Shown piece by piece: positions 6,409 through 7,106 of a stretch of DNA of 7,106 bases; position 1 is the stretch's first letter, and each line of letters starts with the position of its first letter. Origin of the DNA: an uncultured Ruminococcus sp. (lineage in GTDB: Bacteria; Bacillota; Clostridia; Oscillospirales; Ruminococcaceae); contig UPZA01000036.1 in NCBI GenBank assembly GCA_900538575.1, forward strand, positions 1 to 7,106, given 5' to 3'. The notes under the pieces were generated by a model. That model did no database searches, had not been told where the DNA came from, and saw only the letters and a program-made list of their open reading frames with translations. Both the position numbers and the translations under genes were made by a program.

Positions 6409-6444
6409 AAGAGGATTACTGTTATGTTATCCTCTTTAATTTTT
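6409..6444 (+). terminator. Intrinsic terminator after the TIR gene
   Basis: AAGAGGAT (6409-6416) pairs with ATCCTCTT (6429-6436). Two more pairs (AC/GT) form above a T-T mismatch, closing a six-base loop, and TAATTTTTG follows. It lies 24 bases after the TIR stop and probably ends the plus-strand transcript. The same stem would also cover the ribosome site and flank the ATG of the possible short gene at 6424, so a translational-control role is an alternative. Confidence 0.65.
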
Positions 6445-6558
6445 GATTACGGAAAAGCGAACCGGACGCTTTCACGCCCGGAAAGCCTACTGTTTTTCCC
6501 GTTGGCTTTTATTTTGGTTTTTGCCATCATAATAATAACATTTTTTATTACGGAATAA
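6424..6558 (+). CDS. Possible tiny single-TM hydrophobic peptide (44 residues)
   Basis: An open frame starts at an ATG at 6424, preceded by AGAGGA with an eight-base spacer. It encodes a 44-residue peptide with a polar N-terminus (about 1-20) and a strongly hydrophobic stretch at about 22-42 (LLFFPLAFILVFAIIIITFF). It ends TAA at 6558 and overlaps the convergent regulator gene's end by 11 bases. The ribosome site and start sit within a hairpin stem and loop, a layout seen in translationally controlled small membrane peptides and type I toxins. The case against is that it lies in T-rich, terminator-like sequence, where such hydrophobic frames arise by chance. I do not recognise a family. Treat it as a candidate only. 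Confidence 0.3.
   Translation: MLSSLIFDYGKANRTLSRPESLLFFPLAFILVFAIIIITFFITE
6482..6510 (+). terminator. Second hairpin with T-rich tail, possible back-up terminator
   Basis: AAAGCC (6482-6487) pairs with GGCTTT (6504-6509). Two further pairs (AC/GT) sit above a T-T mismatch around a ten-base loop. TTATTTTGGTTTTT follows, so it points along the plus strand. It lies between the convergent TIR and regulator genes. No comparable T-run follows on the minus strand, so it does not obviously end the regulator's transcript. Confidence 0.45.
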
Positions 6559-7012
6559 AAGGGTATTTCCGGGTGTTTTCGGGTTTATTTAAAAATATAA
6601 TTTCAAATTCTTTAAGCGCATTTGGATGCAATACTTTTCTTGTATAATCAGAATCCTTACCAATATTTTCAGCAACATCCTCCCAAGGCAACCCGTTGAT
6701 GTAGTAGTCACGTAATAGCGCGGAATATGTGTTATTCGGCATACTATAAATTTCGCGGCTTATCTTGATTTTCAGTTGCTCCGCCTTTTCCTTCAATGTT
6801 TTAACATCAGTTTCATAATCCACAGCCCGCTCAGCATTGCTTGCTACCTTTTGGGAAATAGCTCCATTATGCTGAGGCGGCAATTCGTTGTATGCAGTCG
6901 TTATACTTGTAGCCCTCTCTTCACATTGTTCTATAGACCGCTTTAATGATGCTATTTTTTTATCGATGTCTCGTATCTGCAATAAATACTCTTTAGTTTC
7001 ATCAAGATTCAC
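6548..7012 (-). CDS. Phage late-gene regulator, DUF1492 / sigma-70-region-4-like HTH
   Basis: This 154-residue protein has a long charged coiled coil (about residues 5-88) followed by a compact helix-turn-helix at about 96-140 (LLRDYYINGLPWEDVAENIG, then DYTRKVLHPNALKEFEIIF). That order matches DUF1492 phage regulators, related to ArpU/RinA-type proteins. Those sit at the end of the early region and switch on packaging and structural genes. The GTG start at 7012 has a near-perfect GGAGG seven bases upstream and overlaps the stop of the preceding gene as GTGA. In related phages terminase genes usually follow closely; here about 1.5 kb of other sequence intervenes. The target is likely the late genes on the same strand. 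The DNA site it would bind is not recognised. Confidence 0.85.
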   Translation of the reverse strand: MNLDETKEYLLQIRDIDKKIASLKRSIEQCEERATSITTAYNELPPQHNGAISQKVASNAERAVDYETDVKTLKEKAEQLKIKISREIYSMPNNTYSALLRDYYINGLPWEDVAENIGKDSDYTRKVLHPNALKEFEIIFLNKPENTRKYPFIP

Positions 7013-7106
7013 GCCCTTACCTCCTCGATCCTGAAAATATCAAGCCTTTTACCCGCTCTGATTATGTACCTTCTGGCGGCTCTTGCGGAATCGAACTCCA
7101 GGTACC
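7009..7106 (-). CDS. 3' end of an unidentified phage gene (partial)
   Basis: One minus-strand frame stays open from the window edge to a TGA at 7011-7009 that overlaps the GTG start of the regulator by four bases. The other two frames close early. The 31 visible residues, beginning YLEFDSARAARRYIIRAG and ending FRIEEVRA, are basic and look like a folded helix-strand end of a small protein. The overlap suggests translational coupling with the regulator. I do not recognise the family. Confidence 0.6.
   Translation of the reverse strand, partial: YLEFDSARAARRYIIRAGKRLDIFRIEEVRA

Noticed and set aside
6447..6530. 27-residue minus-strand frame (ATG at 6530) between the regulator and TIR genes
   Set aside because: No ribosome site before the ATG, and it runs through hairpin sequence; likely chance.
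1..7106. CRISPR arrays, tRNA genes, insertion sequences, attachment sites
   Set aside because: No spaced direct repeats, cloverleaf-like sequence, transposase or paired att-like repeats were seen on either strand.

Overview
The window is a piece of a tailed-phage genome, most likely a prophage, from a low-GC Gram-positive host. A clostridial Bacillota is the best guess. This rests on strong AGGAGG-type ribosome sites, frequent GTG/TTG starts, AT-rich codon use, and phage families (DUF1492 regulator, Terminase_2 small subunit, SPP1-type portal, minor capsid protein 2) typical of Bacillota siphophages. No integrase, att site or host gene is visible, so prophage versus free phage cannot be settled here.

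The phage backbone runs on the minus strand, right to left. It holds the 3' end of an unidentified gene (7106-7009), a DUF1492-type late regulator (7012-6548), a small conserved phage protein (5933-5745), a 38-residue protein (5164-5048), a hairpin terminator (5042-5021), terminase small subunit (4986-4567), terminase large subunit (4574-3183), portal (3178-1670) and a minor capsid protein (1664-261). A 62-residue protein (255-67) and a small hairpin (66-50) close the run. The packaging and head genes overlap or nearly touch and read as one late operon.

Between the late regulator and the terminase genes sits a visibly AT-rich plus-strand cassette (about 5256-6560). It has a perfect-consensus promoter, a two-TM DUF4231/SLATT-type membrane protein (5314-5742) and a ThsB-like TIR protein (5968-6384). 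A terminator-like hairpin and a possible tiny hydrophobic peptide (6424-6558) follow. This looks like a 'moron': lysogen-expressed accessory genes placed against the direction of the late operon. TIR enzymes that turn NAD+ into signals, paired with membrane effectors, are a known theme of anti-phage defence (Thoeris). Here the membrane partner lacks the SLOG or macro ligand-binding domain of known ThsA proteins, so this is the best candidate for an undescribed variant.

A second item of interest is the minor capsid protein. Its last ~100 residues resemble a separate DUF6883-type domain, and the next gene is a small translationally coupled protein that resembles DUF4926. This arrangement suggests a virion-borne toxin-like domain with a cognate immunity protein. 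Function is inferred from recognised sequence patterns only; no database search was possible.
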